Shown one piece after another: positions 13,601 through 26,200 of a DNA stretch of 64,000 nucleotides. Where the stretch lies: contig NC_088308.1 of assembly GCF_910592395.1 (NCBI RefSeq), forward strand, positions 25,745,501-25,809,500, read 5' to 3'. The notes under the pieces were generated by a model, which had not been told where the DNA came from, ran no database searches, and saw only the letters and a list, made by a program, of their open reading frames with translations. The position numbers and the translations under genes were made by a program. Source of the stretch: Lineus longissimus. Lineage: Eukaryota > Nemertea > Pilidiophora > Heteronemertea > Lineidae. Each line of letters opens with the position of its first letter. Position 1 is the stretch's first letter.

Positions 13601-16600
13601 CTATTACAGAAAGACAGTTGTTGTCATTGGTGAAATAATGTAAATAGTCTTGGTTGTGAGCTTTTTCCGGTGTACCCTACAAGGTTTTGTGTGCTTGCTG
13701 CTATAATTTTTCGAAACTATTCTTACCTTTGCTGGCTTTTCCAGTGCTAGAAGATCGGCTACGAAAACAGCAGGAGGACAACAACCATGAGAGGACGCGG
13801 TTACAGGAGTTAATCACCAAGATGGAGATGCAGCTACGCGAGCAAACAAGACAGCTGGATGCGGTTAGAGTCATTTTACATTCAAAAATAGCTGAGAAAA
13901 TTGTATTCAAAACATATCCCAAGATTGAAAAGGTTTTGATTGAGGAGTAATTCAGCGGGCATATTCATGAAAACCAGTGGCAGTACCAGTTCATCAAGTT
14001 ACAAATATGGGCTCTTGCCGCATTTTAGCTATGGGTTTAGTGCATGATCAAAACAGCAGTATAACCTAGTGAGCTTTTATCTCCTTCATCAAAATGATCA
14101 AGACCTCTACTTTCCTACTCCAGGAACGTTGGAATGTGAAGCAGGAGCAGAATAAACTGGAAGGTCTGCAGATTCAGGTGGATGAAGAGAAGAGGATACT
14201 GGCTGATCAGGCTGCAAGGGACAGGAAAGAAATGCAGAAATCTAAGGTACAAATTTGAGCTGCTTAAAACATGCTGAACCAGAGCCATCTAATCAGTGCC
14301 AAAGAAGTGATCATCAACCTGTGATTTCCTCACGATGACTACATCTAGGTGGAGGTAAACTTGTCTGTGGTGCTGGTAGGGCTCAAAGTTTCAACTGCCT
14401 TGTCTTCACGAGGCAGTTGCCGACTACAGGCAGGTTTTGTTGCTTGATTTGGTGATCGTTTGCTTTCAGGACTCGCTTCTCTCTGAACAGAGGACGATCA
14501 TGGCACAGTTGTATGAAGAGAGGAGGGCGCTGGCAGAGGAGAGGACGGAGTTTGTGATACAGCAGAAGTTATGGATGGAGAAGAAGGAGAAAGAATCAGT
14601 CATGATGATGCAGGTAGGTGGAGTAGTTGGGAACAAAGTCAGTTGAAGCTGCTCTTAGCAAGCAGTGGCCTGTGATTATCCTTGGCTCTAGTTTGAATAA
14701 AGCGATAAAGATATGAATGCAATCCCATTAAACTAATTCACTGCAACATTGATTCACTGCAACTAGAGCTTTAAAAAAACTAAATAGGTGTTCTCGAGTG
14801 CCAACTATAATTGTAGCTTTTTTTGTTCTAGGTCACAGCAGAGAGAGATGGCACATTGAGGACGCTAGCGGATGAGAGAGCGCAGACAGCTTCACGGTCA
14901 GCTGAGGTGAAGAAAGAAGAGGAGAGAATCGCAGCGATCGTGAACACCTTGGAGAAGGAGCAGAGAGGTGTGGAGGAGGAGAAGCGTAGGATTCAAGACT
15001 TCGCTGTTCAGCTCAAGAAACGCTCGGAAGAGATTGAGGAAATGGGTTTAGTAAGTATATTTGGTTTACGGACTCGATTTGAGTGATCTCTCGATGACAT
15101 TAGACCTACATATCACTTGATATCCCACACTGATTGGCCATTTGCCCACCCTCGTGTTATGGAATTCCTCTGTTACTCAAACTGAATGCTAAAAAAGATG
15201 AATCCGTACACTTCTACATGTAATCAAGTTGGTTTCTCGTTGTCCTAATGATTGTTGGATATGGATTGACTTAGACTCTTCAATGTCCCTGATGTGATAG
15301 TCTCATCCTGCTAACTGTTCCTCTCTCAACGTTACAGAGTGCTGCCAGGGCACGCGACGAAGGCCAGGAAGCTCTGATCGCAGCGAGGAAGACAGAAGCT
15401 GAGCAGAATGCCCGGTTACAGAATATACAGACACAGCTCCAGGCATTGAGGAACAAAGAGAAACAGATGGCTCAGGAGCGGCTGTCATTGTCCAAAGACA
15501 AGAGAGATGTTGAGAATGCTAGGAAATCCGTCCTCTGTATGAATTGTCGGACGCCTGTTAGAGATACTGGTGCAGGCCCATCAGATCAAGGTAAGGATAT
15601 GGTCATTATCAGTACTCGGATTCCAGGATTTGAATTCTCACGTACAGTAATGGAAAAAGAAGAACAATGATACTGCTGTATTCCTGGGAAGACTGATTGT
15701 GAAGACTAGTGTTGTCTTTAAAGAGTGCATCACAATCATTTGCTTAACTATACTACATCCAGATGACCAGATTCTGTTGAGAATCATTGCAATGTTGCTG
15801 TAACTTTATGTATTTCAGCAATGTTACAACCTGTGCATGTCCAAGCCTGGCCAAAACAACCACTTCAGGACCCCCCAAATGAGTGGCCTGAACAGCCAAT
15901 TCCGAGACACTTGAATGGGTGGTACTCACAACCTATTCATTTAGGCCAGAATAAACATTTAGAGACAGATTTGGGTAGGCTATAATGCACGCTGTTGTCA
16001 TGGAGCAAACTTATCTTTTTGGCTGAATGTTCTGTCATACTCTTTTCAAACTACAGGCATGTAAACTAGGTTTCTGTCCCTCATCAATCACAGTCATATG
16101 TCTGATGCACTATTTCTTCTTTCTGTGGGTTGCAATCTCTGTCTCTCTTGTCTCAGTTGTTGTGTCACTTGAATTTTGCAGCTTGGTGTTGTTTCTTTCT
16201 TGCAATGCCGGTAGACAAAAACCTCGTCCTTCTGGGACATCATCTTGTCTACTCTCTTCGCCTTCTACAAATGTAATTGTACTTTTTCGCATTCCAGCTG
16301 CCATCCATGCTTACCACTCCACACCCCACCCCATGACTGTCCAATCCACAACCAAAGGGCAAGTCATCTCAGCCACGATAGAGTTGGACAAGAACTACAG
16401 ACTTTGGCAGATTGATGCAGAAAGGGTAAGTTGTTTGGGATTCTTCGTCAGGCATTTCACGCACTCGCCTTCCCATGATTTTGTGATTTATTGCCGTACC
16501 TCAATCGTAGGACTCTTTGTAATTTATTCATAATTTCTTCTACTTCTTATATTTTCAGGACAAGGATTTCTTGGACGATGAGACGGCTTTTCTGGAGGCG

Positions 16601-16642
16601 CTCAAACACACACCATATCATAAATCCATGAAGGCCTTATGA
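476..16642 (+). CDS. FBF1: Fas-binding factor 1 homolog (ciliary transition-fibre protein), 5' end not found
   Basis: FBF1 sits on the distal-appendage/transition fibres at the ciliary base and helps gate entry into cilia. Exons by eye: 476-506, 1182-1235, 1347-1422, 1649-1751, 1984-2281, 2448-2624, 2911-2994, 3698-3781, 7262-7342, 8857-8949 (or 8916), 9652-9735, 10262-10456, 10677-11087, 11185-11377, 11650-12052, 12210-12440, 12607-12707, 12971-13285, 13404-13543, 13745-13863, 14124-14246, 14470-14613, 14832-15050, 15338-15590, 15819-15974, 16298-16425, 16559-16642. Phases agree throughout and give about 1459 residues; human is about 1130. The N-terminal half is acidic and low-complexity, with an ISEADP block like human FBF1 and repeated FDDE-type motifs. 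DWLGLG-type repeats follow (about residues 540-640), then a Q/E/R/K-rich coiled coil (about 755-1340). The conserved C-terminus reads DFLDDETAFLEALKHTPYH and stops at 16640-16642. The first listed exon lacks an ATG, so the start is upstream or undetected. Three donors (7343, 8950, 9736) are weak. Confidence 0.94.
3413..3530. mobile_element. Small inverted-repeat element (MITE-like) in FBF1 intron
   Basis: Two 36-base arms, 3413-3448 and 3495-3530, are reverse complements with about three mismatches. They begin GGGTGATATGAATAAAGAC and end CTTTATTCATATCACCC, around a 46-base loop. The motif AGTAAAAGCATTTA from the right arm is nearly repeated near 2391, suggesting a dispersed family. No coding capacity. 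Confidence 0.65.
4381..5250. repeat. Tandem repeat: two identical 336-bp units plus a diverged third
   Basis: 4381-4716 and 4717-5052 read base for base the same over 336 bp. From 5053 to about 5250 the second part of a unit can still be followed in diverged form (ATCTGAACTTAGTTTCAAATAG against ATCTGAACTTGGTTTCAAATAG). The array lies in the 3.5-kb FBF1 intron 3782-7261. Surrounding sequence (about 4000-5560) has more CpG and GGCGG motifs than its neighbours. Confidence 0.9.
6388..6472. repeat. Minisatellite, about 20-bp unit, four copies
   Basis: Four copies of CAAATATCTGCCGCAAGG with variable 2-5 base spacers occur in the FBF1 intron. The apparent ORFs across it are the repeat being translated, not a gene. 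Confidence 0.8.
6708..6801. promoter_or_regulatory. Cluster of four CRE-type sites
   Basis: TGACGTCA occurs at 6708-6715, 6729-6736 and 6794-6801, and the variant TTACGTCA at 6775-6782, all within 94 bp. TGACGTCA is the full palindromic binding site of CREB/ATF bZIP factors. The cluster is intronic in FBF1, just before a repeat fragment at 6941-6972, so it may be an enhancer or part of a transposable element. Confidence 0.5.
6941..6972 (-). mobile_element. Dispersed repeat terminus (ACAAGAGGCCC family), copy 1
   Basis: Read on the minus strand this is ACAAGAGGCCCAAGGGCCTG followed by GCGCTCAGCTGA. The same string with small changes stands at 21041-21072 on the plus strand. Similar ACAAGAGGCCCA termini are common in marine-invertebrate genomes as I recall. 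The opposite boundary is not clear. Confidence 0.6.
7572..8692. mobile_element. Non-autonomous repeat element with 5' hairpin, (TCG)n tract and three ~300-bp internal units
   Basis: The element opens with a perfect 11-bp hairpin (AGCTCACCTCT, loop TAGC, AGAGGTGAGCT; 7577-7602), then a CCGTCGTCG simple repeat (7617-7672). Three diverged tandem units of about 300 bp follow, beginning near 7675, 7972 and 8273, each opening with (T)GGCACGTTTC. It closes near GAGGTGAGCACAATGGCCC (8671-8690), which again carries GGTGAGC. No ORF of note is seen. It sits in FBF1 intron 7343-8856. Elements of this kind (GCTCACCT hairpin, CCGTCGTCC tract) are, as I recall, widespread in marine invertebrates. Confidence 0.75.
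10943..11312 (+). repeat. DWLGLG-type short linear repeats within FBF1
   Basis: Five tryptophan or tyrosine motifs are encoded in two adjacent FBF1 exons: EDWLSKAL (near 10943), GDWLGLGEEK (near 11036), GDWLGFGSTK (near 11184), SDYLGLGSA (near 11237) and DDWLALGEEK (near 11288). Human FBF1 carries related ADWLGL and EDWLSHAL motifs as I recall. They are spaced irregularly in charged linker and look like repeated docking peptides rather than a folded domain. Their function is not known to me. Confidence 0.75.
12040..15560 (+). other. FBF1: FBF1 long coiled-coil segment (multi-exon)
   Basis: From the end of the 11650-12052 exon to the 15338-15590 exon, the encoded protein is almost uninterrupted Q/E/K/R-rich helix with heptad-like leucine and methionine spacing. 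A glutamine-methionine-rich start (12210-12300) is followed by classic charged coiled coil. Exon lengths vary and most junctions fall in phase 0 or 2. In the family this C-terminal coiled coil mediates centriolar targeting and self-association; that role is taken from family knowledge, not from this sequence. Confidence 0.85.
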
Positions 16643-18424
16643 GGAATAGGAGAGCTATATCATGAGTAGAACCCTCTCGTCCAAGCTGGCTTGGAGAAAA
16701 CATGCGTGAAACTTTAAAAGGATCAGGACTCTGCTCACTGCTACTTTCCTCTAAGTTGCATAGCTTGGGGACTTAGGCAGACTGATCCAAGTCAAATTGA
16801 TCCGGAACTGATTTGTACATGAAGGACTTTAGATGTAGCAGATTTATTTGTAGGACGTTGCTTATTTGGAAAATAGTTGTAGTGAGTGCTTCATGATGTG
16901 ATTTGCAGACACCACTGTCAATATTACTGTCAAGTCTTAATTCAATCATCTCATCCATGCAGATCCATCCCATTTGTAACCATTTGGAAAACACTCTTAA
17001 TATCACTGTCATGAACTGATTCAATCATCTGATCTACTGAGGCCTGTCTCATTTGTAACCATTTGGTAATCGTGTCTGCAGAAAAAAAGACCATGAAAAT
17101 AGATTTCCCCAGTCACATTCAAAGTAATATGTTTCTTGATGAAGTTGGGAAAAGGTCTTGTGTGGGCAACTTGCAAAGTAAGCGGTCAACTCTCTGGCTT
17201 CTAGTTCTGGAGGACCCCAGAAGATGGAAGCATAGATCCCTGTTGTATCATTCAGATGACAGATAAAGGACAATTACAATGGTTGTTTTGGGAAAATGTT
17301 GTCTGTCTGCATATGCCACAGAAATACAGGTCATTATTTTTTCACCAGTGTGTAGGATGATACAGACAGTTAGCGCCATAACACTTTTCAGCAATTTTTT
17401 TTTCATAATTGTTGGCAAACGTGCTTATGGTCCATGGAAAAATGTGACACTAATCTAATTCAGTCTGCAATTATCTCGCAACCAAAAAGAAAACACAACG
17501 TAGCAGAGTCTGTACTAAAATAAGTGTCAGATGCTGCTTTAAAGTGAACTTGCCCCATCTATCTGGTTGGGACTTTGTAAACAACAAGACAAATTGAGGA
17601 CAAATAGAAACTTTGCTTAAACACTACGGAATCTCTTTCCATGCGACACTGCAATGATAACTATGATTTGTTATGTATTTCCATTGCAACAATGATCATT
17701 GTGCTCAGTTCTGTTGTGAAGGAATAGGAATAAGTTTGGTACATTTTCACAGCCAACGGAAATACACTTTTGTGGAATCGAGGCCCTTAACATACATATT
17801 GAGTTGAGAAAGTGTCCTTGATACATTATTACCATATGAAACTGTAAATGCGTCCATTGTGGTTCTTGTGATGTACATTACATGATGTAATGTAACAATA
17901 AGTTGGAGATTTAGTTGACGACTCTGGAAATTTTATATTACACAATTGCGATATGATGTAACTTGCAATAATTGGTGGCTACCATTGTTTGGTACAAGAT
18001 TAACAAGTAACCTAATTCGGGTCCAATGCCTTCATGGACTCCTTGTTATGACATTGTACATGACAATGATTTTATCACCATGGTAAAGATCCCTCCATTA
18101 AATATGTATGCATCACAAATTGTTGCTGATCTGGTAAATTCAGGCTATGATACAGTACAATTTGCACTCTGTGATATGAACATGTAACTGTAGTTTAACA
18201 GTTTCAGTTCTAGCATGCAGTTGAAGAAGTACAAGCTTAGAAATTAGAGGACATTTTTATTCTTTGTATTGCAATTTTGTATGCAAATTGTAAATGTTTG
18301 ACTAAAGGCATACTTTCATTGTAAAACAAGTCATGTAATTTGTAATAGACTTGCATCAACATTTTGTTATTTACAAACATTTTTATAGATATTTTATAAG
18401 TACAATGTATAGTCATTGAATGAT

Positions 18425-18430
18425 AATAAA
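18425..18430 (+). terminator. FBF1 poly(A) signal AATAAA
   Basis: A canonical AATAAA lies 1.78 kb after the FBF1 stop, in AT-rich sequence without another gene between. It would give a 3' UTR of roughly 1.8 kb (16643 to about 18.45 kb). Confidence 0.6.
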
Positions 18431-19911
18431 ATGCCAAATGTTTAAAGAAGTCGAGACTTCCCTCGTTAATTATCTTGAAGATGTGAGTCCCACCAGAATG
18501 ATAACAGACCAGTCATTGCTGTGGTCATGTCTGCTCAACAAACTGGCAAACTGCATGAAGTCATTGAGATTGTGATGACACAAGAGACAAAGTCACAATC
18601 TACCATCAGGTTTGGAGAAGGCGTTACTGATAAGGTTGTGAACCAGCTACGCTGGGTATGTCATTGGTTGCCCTTATGAAAATGATCATTGGCTCAAGGG
18701 CAAAAGTCATTTGAACCAACATGGGGCCACGGTATATAAATCTGTGTGACACTGTGATGGCGTCAGACAGGAGACAATGTCACAGCCTACCATCGATCAG
18801 ACTCGGATTGTGGTGTTTGTTATTGACCAGGATGTGGACCTACAGCATTGCACTTGCATGAGTCTGCCTTCCAAGGGTGTTAAACATTGTGAGCATGACC
18901 CATTTTGTCTGTACTGCTGCCCTCTTAGGCTGCATATCAATAGAGTTCTCTCGTGGTGTTCAAGGAACTAAAATTCTTTGCACTGCATGACATCCACGTA
19001 ACTGATGGTCTATGCCAGGGCATGCAAAAGACCCCACCATGTGAGAAACATGAGTAGCTAGCGATGGACCATCGGCTGAAGACAGAGTCACTGGGCCAAT
19101 ACCCCCACTAGTGTTTTACCATAGTGGCCTGTAAAAACACTTATCCTGCCTTGAAGGAGGAATACTCCCTGGAGAATCAAATCTCCAAGCGCAGAGTGAA
19201 AGCTAAAGAAGAAGCATGGAAAGAATGCGACACAATTTTTACAACCTTTTGTATTTTATTACTAGAATCCACACAAACCGTATATAAAAGCATGCATGTT
19301 ATAAAAATACACCAGTCTTGTTGCTGCGACAAAATGCCATGTTGTATTGATGAAGATGTGCTATGATAGTAGGGGTCACTTGTGAGGCATGTATTCATGG
19401 GGGGGGGGGGTAAGGTGTCAATTCGAGAGGGCCAAAGCAAAGGAAGATGTTTTCTTTCCGATGACCTTAAACCATTAGTAAATTATGCAGCTTTGCAGGC
19501 TATACTTTTCAGCATTGTGAGTGTATATCAAAGAAAGTTAATCAAATTTTGAAAACGATGTGGTGGGCAGGCGAGTTTTGGGTTTGGTGACTTGTTTGCC
19601 TACATGCAACATAAATGATCCCCATTAAAGCTTCAGCAGTCCATTCATGCATAGGTTTAACAATACAAATATGTGAATCAGCTCCATCAAAACTCAGACA
19701 CATAACACCAGATATACAAGTCTATCCGTCCTTTCATGCACTAAATACTATTCATAATGTATATACAATAGACACATTTTTGTAATATATATCTCCTCAT
19801 AAAGGGTTTGATAGCATTATTACTAAGAAAAATATGAACTCTATTCTGTGGCTATCCCTGACTATTATGACATCACAACAGCACAATGGACATGAGGACA
19901 TTCACACACTA

Positions 19912-20003
19912 CACACCGGGTCTGTGAACATGGCCAAATGATTCCACACTGGTTCTGTGAACATCCACATAACTCCACACTGGGTATGTGAACATTCACA
20001 GTG
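19912..20003. repeat. About 30-bp tandem repeat, three diverged copies
   Basis: Three successive units share ACACTGGGTCTGTGAACAT with diverged tails. Confidence 0.65.
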
Positions 20004-21040
20004 CAGGAACAAACAACTTTTAAAGAAATTCGATAGGGAAGCACTGATACCTGGATTAATGAGAAAAAAACTTCATCTAACTGGGAAGCCATTTTTTGAG
20101 AATCACATTATTGTCAAGGATCAATAGGCATTCTTTTATTGGATGAGCACATTAACGACATTCATCTTTCGATTATGTTGCTCAGAAAGAAATCTCTACA
20201 CAACGTTGCCATCTGCTACTTTGATGTTACTATTGTAAACTGACAATTGTAGCAGCATGGGATGAGATTACAGGGACATATAAGCCAATAGTCAAGGCCA
20301 ACACAATTTGATCCTCGGTTCTAGTAATTTACCTTTTCAGATGAGCCCCTCTTGCAGTGGAGTGGCTGAACTTTGCTGAGTTATTGGGTCGATTTGATGG
20401 TACGCCTGACTGACGCAATGTTGGAAACATTAAGGGCTTGACCCCATAAGTTGGTCAATTTGTTTCGAACCAACAATGCCACACTGCAAGGGTGCTGATG
20501 AGGAAAGAGGTGAATTAGGGTCAAACCTTGATCACTCTGCTCCTGGTGGTTTCCTCCTAATTTACACACATGACAACAATGTCCTGGTTGACCTAAGCTC
20601 TCATCTCAATATTTCCGAGTATGATTGACAACCATTAGCCTTTTCAAATTCTTCAGCTTAAAGATTGAAATACCACTGACAGGTTGACCTTTAGTTACAG
20701 TGCCAATACAAAAATATCTCATATTCAGTGAACAGGACCAACACAGGTTGTACCAAAATTCTCATTCCACCGTGTTATCTTTGAAAATGTCTATGCTGCA
20801 TAACATTGGGTACCAAAATAACATTCATTACATGTATCTGTACATAACAGCACTGCATCCGCATATGAGACATGGATGCTTAATACAATCTCGACCAGCA
20901 GTGTATCCTTGATAAATTACAGAAGAGACACACCTGTTACAAATACATGTATACTATACCAGAGCTGGGTGGGGCATTATACATGTTATAAGCAATAATG
21001 TCCCATTGAAAATGAAGGCATGACTTCTAAAGACTTTGTA

Positions 21041-21072
21041 ACAAGAGGCCCATGGGTCTGGTACTTAGCTGA
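21041..21072 (+). mobile_element. Dispersed repeat terminus (ACAAGAGGCCC family), copy 2
   Basis: ACAAGAGGCCCATGGGTCTG followed by GTACTTAGCTGA matches the inverted sequence at 6941-6972. It marks the end of a dispersed element whose other boundary I cannot place. Confidence 0.6.
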
Positions 21073-22905
21073 TTGCAAGACCAACCCATGCCGCCAATTA
21101 AAAGATAGTTATACAGAAAACTTGTTTGTATAGAAATGATATAATCCATTTGAAAATCCTCAAATCCTCAAATGGGTTGCAACTAGGATGGTACTGAACC
21201 TATTTCTCAAGTGTTATGACTGATAATGGATGTAAGAAGAAGATGTCTCAGAGTTCAGAGGGGTTTAGATTTGAAAGGGTTAACTGTCCAGTCAACATCT
21301 GTTAACCCATTCAAAGCCAAATACATGAATTTGATTCAATCCAAAAAGGTCGGACTTTCAGGAAAGAGTGAAAAAGAGTGGTGCAGGTGATCAACATCCA
21401 TTTGTAGTCATGTGTGACCTATACAATATTTGTCTTTTTGAAAGACACTTTAGGCAAAGGGCATATCCCAAATATGGTAGCAAAATAAGACTTCAGCAAT
21501 AGACACCCTTTCTAGACAAGAAGATCAGAATATACACTGGGCCTATACACTTTTCGTATTTTCATGCAATGTACAAAACATATACACAGTTAAAACATTT
21601 CACAAATGTCCACAAATTCACAAAAATACGACTTGATCTATACCCTGGACAGAAATGTTACAAAAATAGATATGAGGTACATGTATGTCATGAGGGAGAC
21701 TGTGTGAGGCAAAGGTACAGTTCATCTGAAGTTATAAGCTAGAAAAACTAGTACAATCTATCTGAAATTTCATAAACATACTGTAATACCAAAATAAATG
21801 AAACGGTTATCAATTTAAGAGCAGTCAGACTTTGCAGCACCACTTCTTTTTCTGTGCATTTCATATCAGGCACCACTTTTCATTTTCTCTTCTTCATTTT
21901 CTCCACAGAAAGGCACCTCTGTATTCTTCATATTTTTACACTATACTGTGGATACTATGCCTAAATTAGAACTCACAAAATAACCTATACTCTACTATTT
22001 CTTCTAATGCCACTTCATTCATTATACCCAACAAATAATTACACAGAAAAGAAACAAAAACTCAGTAGGCCTATGAAATTCCTCACGGATTCAAAATATC
22101 CAATTGTGAGTAAAAAGGGTGGAAGACAACAAGGTTGTTATACAGAATCATTAACACGAGTCAATAAATGAACTATAATTCGTTCATTTCATAGTAAAAT
22201 GTCAAATATTTCATAACAAAATTAATCCGTTGATGTATTACCATATTCCTACAGTATTTCGAAATAAACAATCTTTCGTGGCAAGGACTTTTGTACCTTG
22301 GTGCTTTTGTAACTTCTGAGGATTTTGCCCGCTTAATTGAATTGCGATTGTTCCAATTTGCTATTAAAGCATAATTCATTATTGCTACCTCCCTCGAGGA
22401 CTGAATATAAACAAACAAAACCTTTCCAGACAAACCCATCAATCAGTTTATAACAGCTTAAAATATGAATATTTCATACTTGTTTTTGTTGTAAACGTAT
22501 TTAAAAAAATTTCAAATGGAGATTTCAAATTATTGGAAGTGAACTAGGTGTATTTTGGAGCTGGAAAACTACAAACAGATATGCAGAACAAAATTAATAA
22601 AGGAAAGGATCGAAGTGGTCTGCATATCTCTAACAGCTACAGATTTACTCTCTCTTCTGAGGGGCGAATAATTTGTCCAGGAAGCAGGTGGCATGTTAAA
22701 AGAGGTTGTAAATTTACTCATAGTACACATACTGCTTTTATCAACCAGGTCATAATCAACCAAAATAACTCTCAACAATTTACAAAAAATAAACCTGCAT
22801 AAATTCCATTTATCAATTAACAACTTCCAACTGCATAATATAGAACTTCTTTGTTAATAAACAGAATCATCACATTTGGTCCATCATCCAAATACTTCTT
22901 TTCTA

Positions 22906-23256
22906 TCACAATACTGCCACACCACAGATCTGATCGAGATGGAATCCCCAGAAAATCAACAAGAGTCTAGCACAGGGTGTCAAAAAAGAGTCTCCAATTC
23001 GACTTGATATATAATTGTAGCAAAGTACCATGCTGATCTGGTCCATGTGACGTAAATGGACCATGACAAAATCTATTGAGACAAACTCCTGAACATATTC
23101 ATTCAAAACCCGTTCAAGGCCTGACCGCAACACCTGTGCCGAAATATCACGTTTTATGGGACCATTGAACCACTGGACCAAGGGTTGCGTGAAATCACCG
23201 ATGAAGCCAGATAGGTCACTCTCAACATACATCCTGTAGTATTCAACGAAGCACAT
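22906..23256 (-). other. Unassigned 116-codon ORF in putative 3' UTR of rolling-stone-like gene
   Basis: An ATG 15 bases beyond the rolling-stone-like TAA opens a 116-residue frame of globular-looking composition (GFIGDFTQPLVQWFNGPIKR near its start). I recognise no family. Its position makes it most likely untranslated 3' UTR. A chance ORF of this length is possible here, since clearly non-genic ORFs of similar size occur elsewhere in the window. Confidence 0.25.
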
Positions 23257-23271
23257 GATATAAAACGGACT

Positions 23272-26200
23272 TTATGCGATTGCTGTTTTCAGAGTCAGTA
23301 CAGGCGTCAGATCAGATTTGTCCACTGTGGCATCGCTGTTGATTACAACATTCATTTCCTTTACTTCTTCACCGGTGATCACATCATCATTACCATAATC
23401 GGGCTGTCCGTAGCAGCGGTGATACAACCAGATCCTTAACTGGTGACAGGCGTAAACAAAAACATGCAATAGTGGCGTAAAACAGAAAACTAATACCCCA
23501 CAGATATACAACGCTTCCCCAGGTTTGTCCCATTCTAAACCAGGATAGATGAAATTTTTTCCCATGATGTTCGTCCCACCACAAGCGAAATATGCAGCTG
23601 TGAAGCCGGAGTAAATGATCGCACAGCTCAGCGGAAAGACCATGTGATAAATGCGTATGGGAGTGGCGGTAATGAAGAGGTCGATGATCGTATAAATGCT
23701 TTGGACAGCGTGCGTATGGAAGTTGACACCCGTCAGCACCCAGTGCTCATCAACTGGAAATAGAAAACAAGAAATGCTTGGAGTATTTTTCAGTATATTA
23801 TGGTAGAAACATTTTGGAAATGATTCAATGTTGGCTGGATAAGGAATATAAGAGGCATTGGCATAGTGGTTAGAGTGCTGGACTCATAGTAAACACTGCA
23901 TGCCGCTGTGACAAAAAATGTCTCATTTGTGGCCACCCCTTATGAAAAAGATCTCAGATTCACCATGGTAAAATTGGGGTTTACCATGCTCAGATCAGAG
24001 CTATCCAAGAAATTCATCACGAGAACCTCTTATTACTAGCTTCAAAGAGACTACTTCACATCCAGACAGTAATGCCTAGCTTCTGGAGGGCTTCCTTAGT
24101 AGTAAATCTTATCGAAACCTCAGGCATGTTATAACATAGATAACTAAGTAACTCATCCACATGTACAGGCTTTCACCCACAGAACTGCAGGTATACTATT
24201 GATAACTGTTCAGTTATTAGAGAGAGGTCGTAAGTTCAGTTTCTGGTTTTCAAAGTCCGAGTGAGTAGACCTACATATTTGTAACAATCCCTGGCGAACC
24301 TAAATCCCTCAGTCACAATCCAGCTAACACAGAAGTTACAACTGAGAACTTCTAGACAGGCTGATAAATGGAAAGCGTTCACAAGCATTTTTGGAACCAG
24401 ACCACCTGTTGCTTCAGTTCTTGGTTCACCAGCCTTGAGGAAAGGTAGGTCTATTCCTTCACAACCAAAGGAGAGGATGGTAATTCATTCAAGAAGATAC
24501 GGGCACCAGCAGGGTCATACACTGTTGCTGGCACCAGTATAGCTCTCTACTTGAGATGTTACTGCTACTCCGGTTACAAAACAAGGAAAATGTGAAGAAT
24601 CTGCTTCACAGAGCAAGAGATGAAGGAAAATCAACATATCGATGTCTTGGGACCCTTTGTCATAAAGACAACAATACCACTACATTTATGAATGCATTAG
24701 CTATTGTGTTAATACCTTGTTGGGTCAAGACGCATCTTGAAGAAATAACAGAGTCCTCCCCCAAATTTTGGGGTTGTCGGATTCTTCAAATGCTTACCTG
24801 GTGACACCACTACTGGGCCCAATCGATCGACCAGAGTGGGAATAGAATCTTGGTAGCATAAAAGACCTGCTCGATCTTTTTTCAGTGATATTGTAGGATG
24901 TAAGACTTGGGTAAGTCTATCATTGAGGCCCATAACCAGTATATTCATTTGATTGGGCACCGTGACAACAGGGATAATGATGACACACCAGTGAATTGAA
25001 CAAATGATCTTCAACTCCTCCCTAACAGTACAAGGTAGCCATGTCGTGAAAGGGTCAAAACCGACTGTGATTTGCATAATCTCTCCCTACTGGAAACTGC
25101 GGCAATACCCATCCATATTCATCATCGAACGCAAACCACCAATCTTGATATATTGATCCAGTAGACCCAAAGGCCAAGGGAACAGGATCAAACTCGTCTA
25201 CGCCGCGGTTAGCGAACACCGGAATCAATTACATTTAGCATTAACTTTGACAGGCGGCAAATTTATCTCACCAATCCAGAATAACATAGACTAAATATAT
25301 ACACATATTACCAAGTCTGTTAGTAGTCGCCCATAACATTTGCACAACCTGTGACAAATTCTCTTTTTCATAGCCAATATCTGGCTACTGTAAACCCCTT
25401 CTTATAGACAACTTCTAAAAACATTTCCTCTAATATTGGCAATTACGAAATACTTCGCAATACTACCCTCCTTGAAGGAGCGCCAAGGCCACAAGGAGCC
25501 AGCCAACTCACCAAATGGAAGGAATCATGATCTGGAATTTATTTTAAATAATTTGCAAAAATATCAGAGCCGCTAATTTCAGATAGGTAAATATAACATT
25601 GGTGTGTTATCTTATCAAAAAGAACAACACTCGTCCACATCAGCAACTTGTTGTTTAATGAAAGAATAATCAAGTGTTTGCCAAAGTCAATCCCCGGTAA
25701 TCGATTAGCAGTGCAGACTAGTTAATTCATTTTTTTGTTGGCTAGCTATTTCCTGTTGCCAATTGGATGGGACTGATTGGTTGTATGGCCATAGCACAAT
25801 GCTAAAACCATTTAGAAACAACAGCCCAAAACACAAGATGTATAGGATCTTTTGTAACCTTGGTAATTCTATCAAGGAAATTTGGGCACCCTTTTGAAAA
25901 GAGACAAGTTTTTGGCATTTCTAAAGTTCCAAATTCTCAGTCTTAACCAATACTTGCAACTGGGAATAATGGATTGAGAGTGTCTCTTTCAAGCTTTAAT
26001 TAAAGCGAACTGGAACCGCCAAGCCAGTTCGTATGACCTCGTTTTCATTTCCCGCGTATCGGGTGATCAGAACGAGGCATGAATGAAACATGGCGCCTAG
26101 CTGTCAATCATTCAGTGACGTCACTACTATGGAATTTACTACGAAAATTCATGAATGAAAGATCACATGACTCACGTGATTCTCACATGATTCTCAATAA

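Larger units (their letters stand above)
18431..22905. other. Spacer between FBF1 and rolling-stone-like gene, no supported gene
   Basis: FBF1 and the rolling-stone-like gene converge here. I find no conserved coding exon. Visible items are an imperfect duplication (near 18571 and 18757, both with GTCACAATCTACCATC-like text), a 12-G run (19399-19410), a 30-bp repeat (19912-20003) and a repeat terminus (21041-21072). Minus-strand AATAAA candidates (TTTATT on plus) near 19254 and 20134 could end the rolling-stone transcript. Confidence 0.6.

Noticed and set aside
18777-18971. 64-codon ORF after FBF1
   Set aside because: No similarity; overlaps an imperfect local duplication.
24709-25077. 122-codon minus-strand ORF in a rolling-stone-like intron
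   Set aside because: Does not fit the phase between exons 3 and 4, which join correctly without it, and resembles no known protein.
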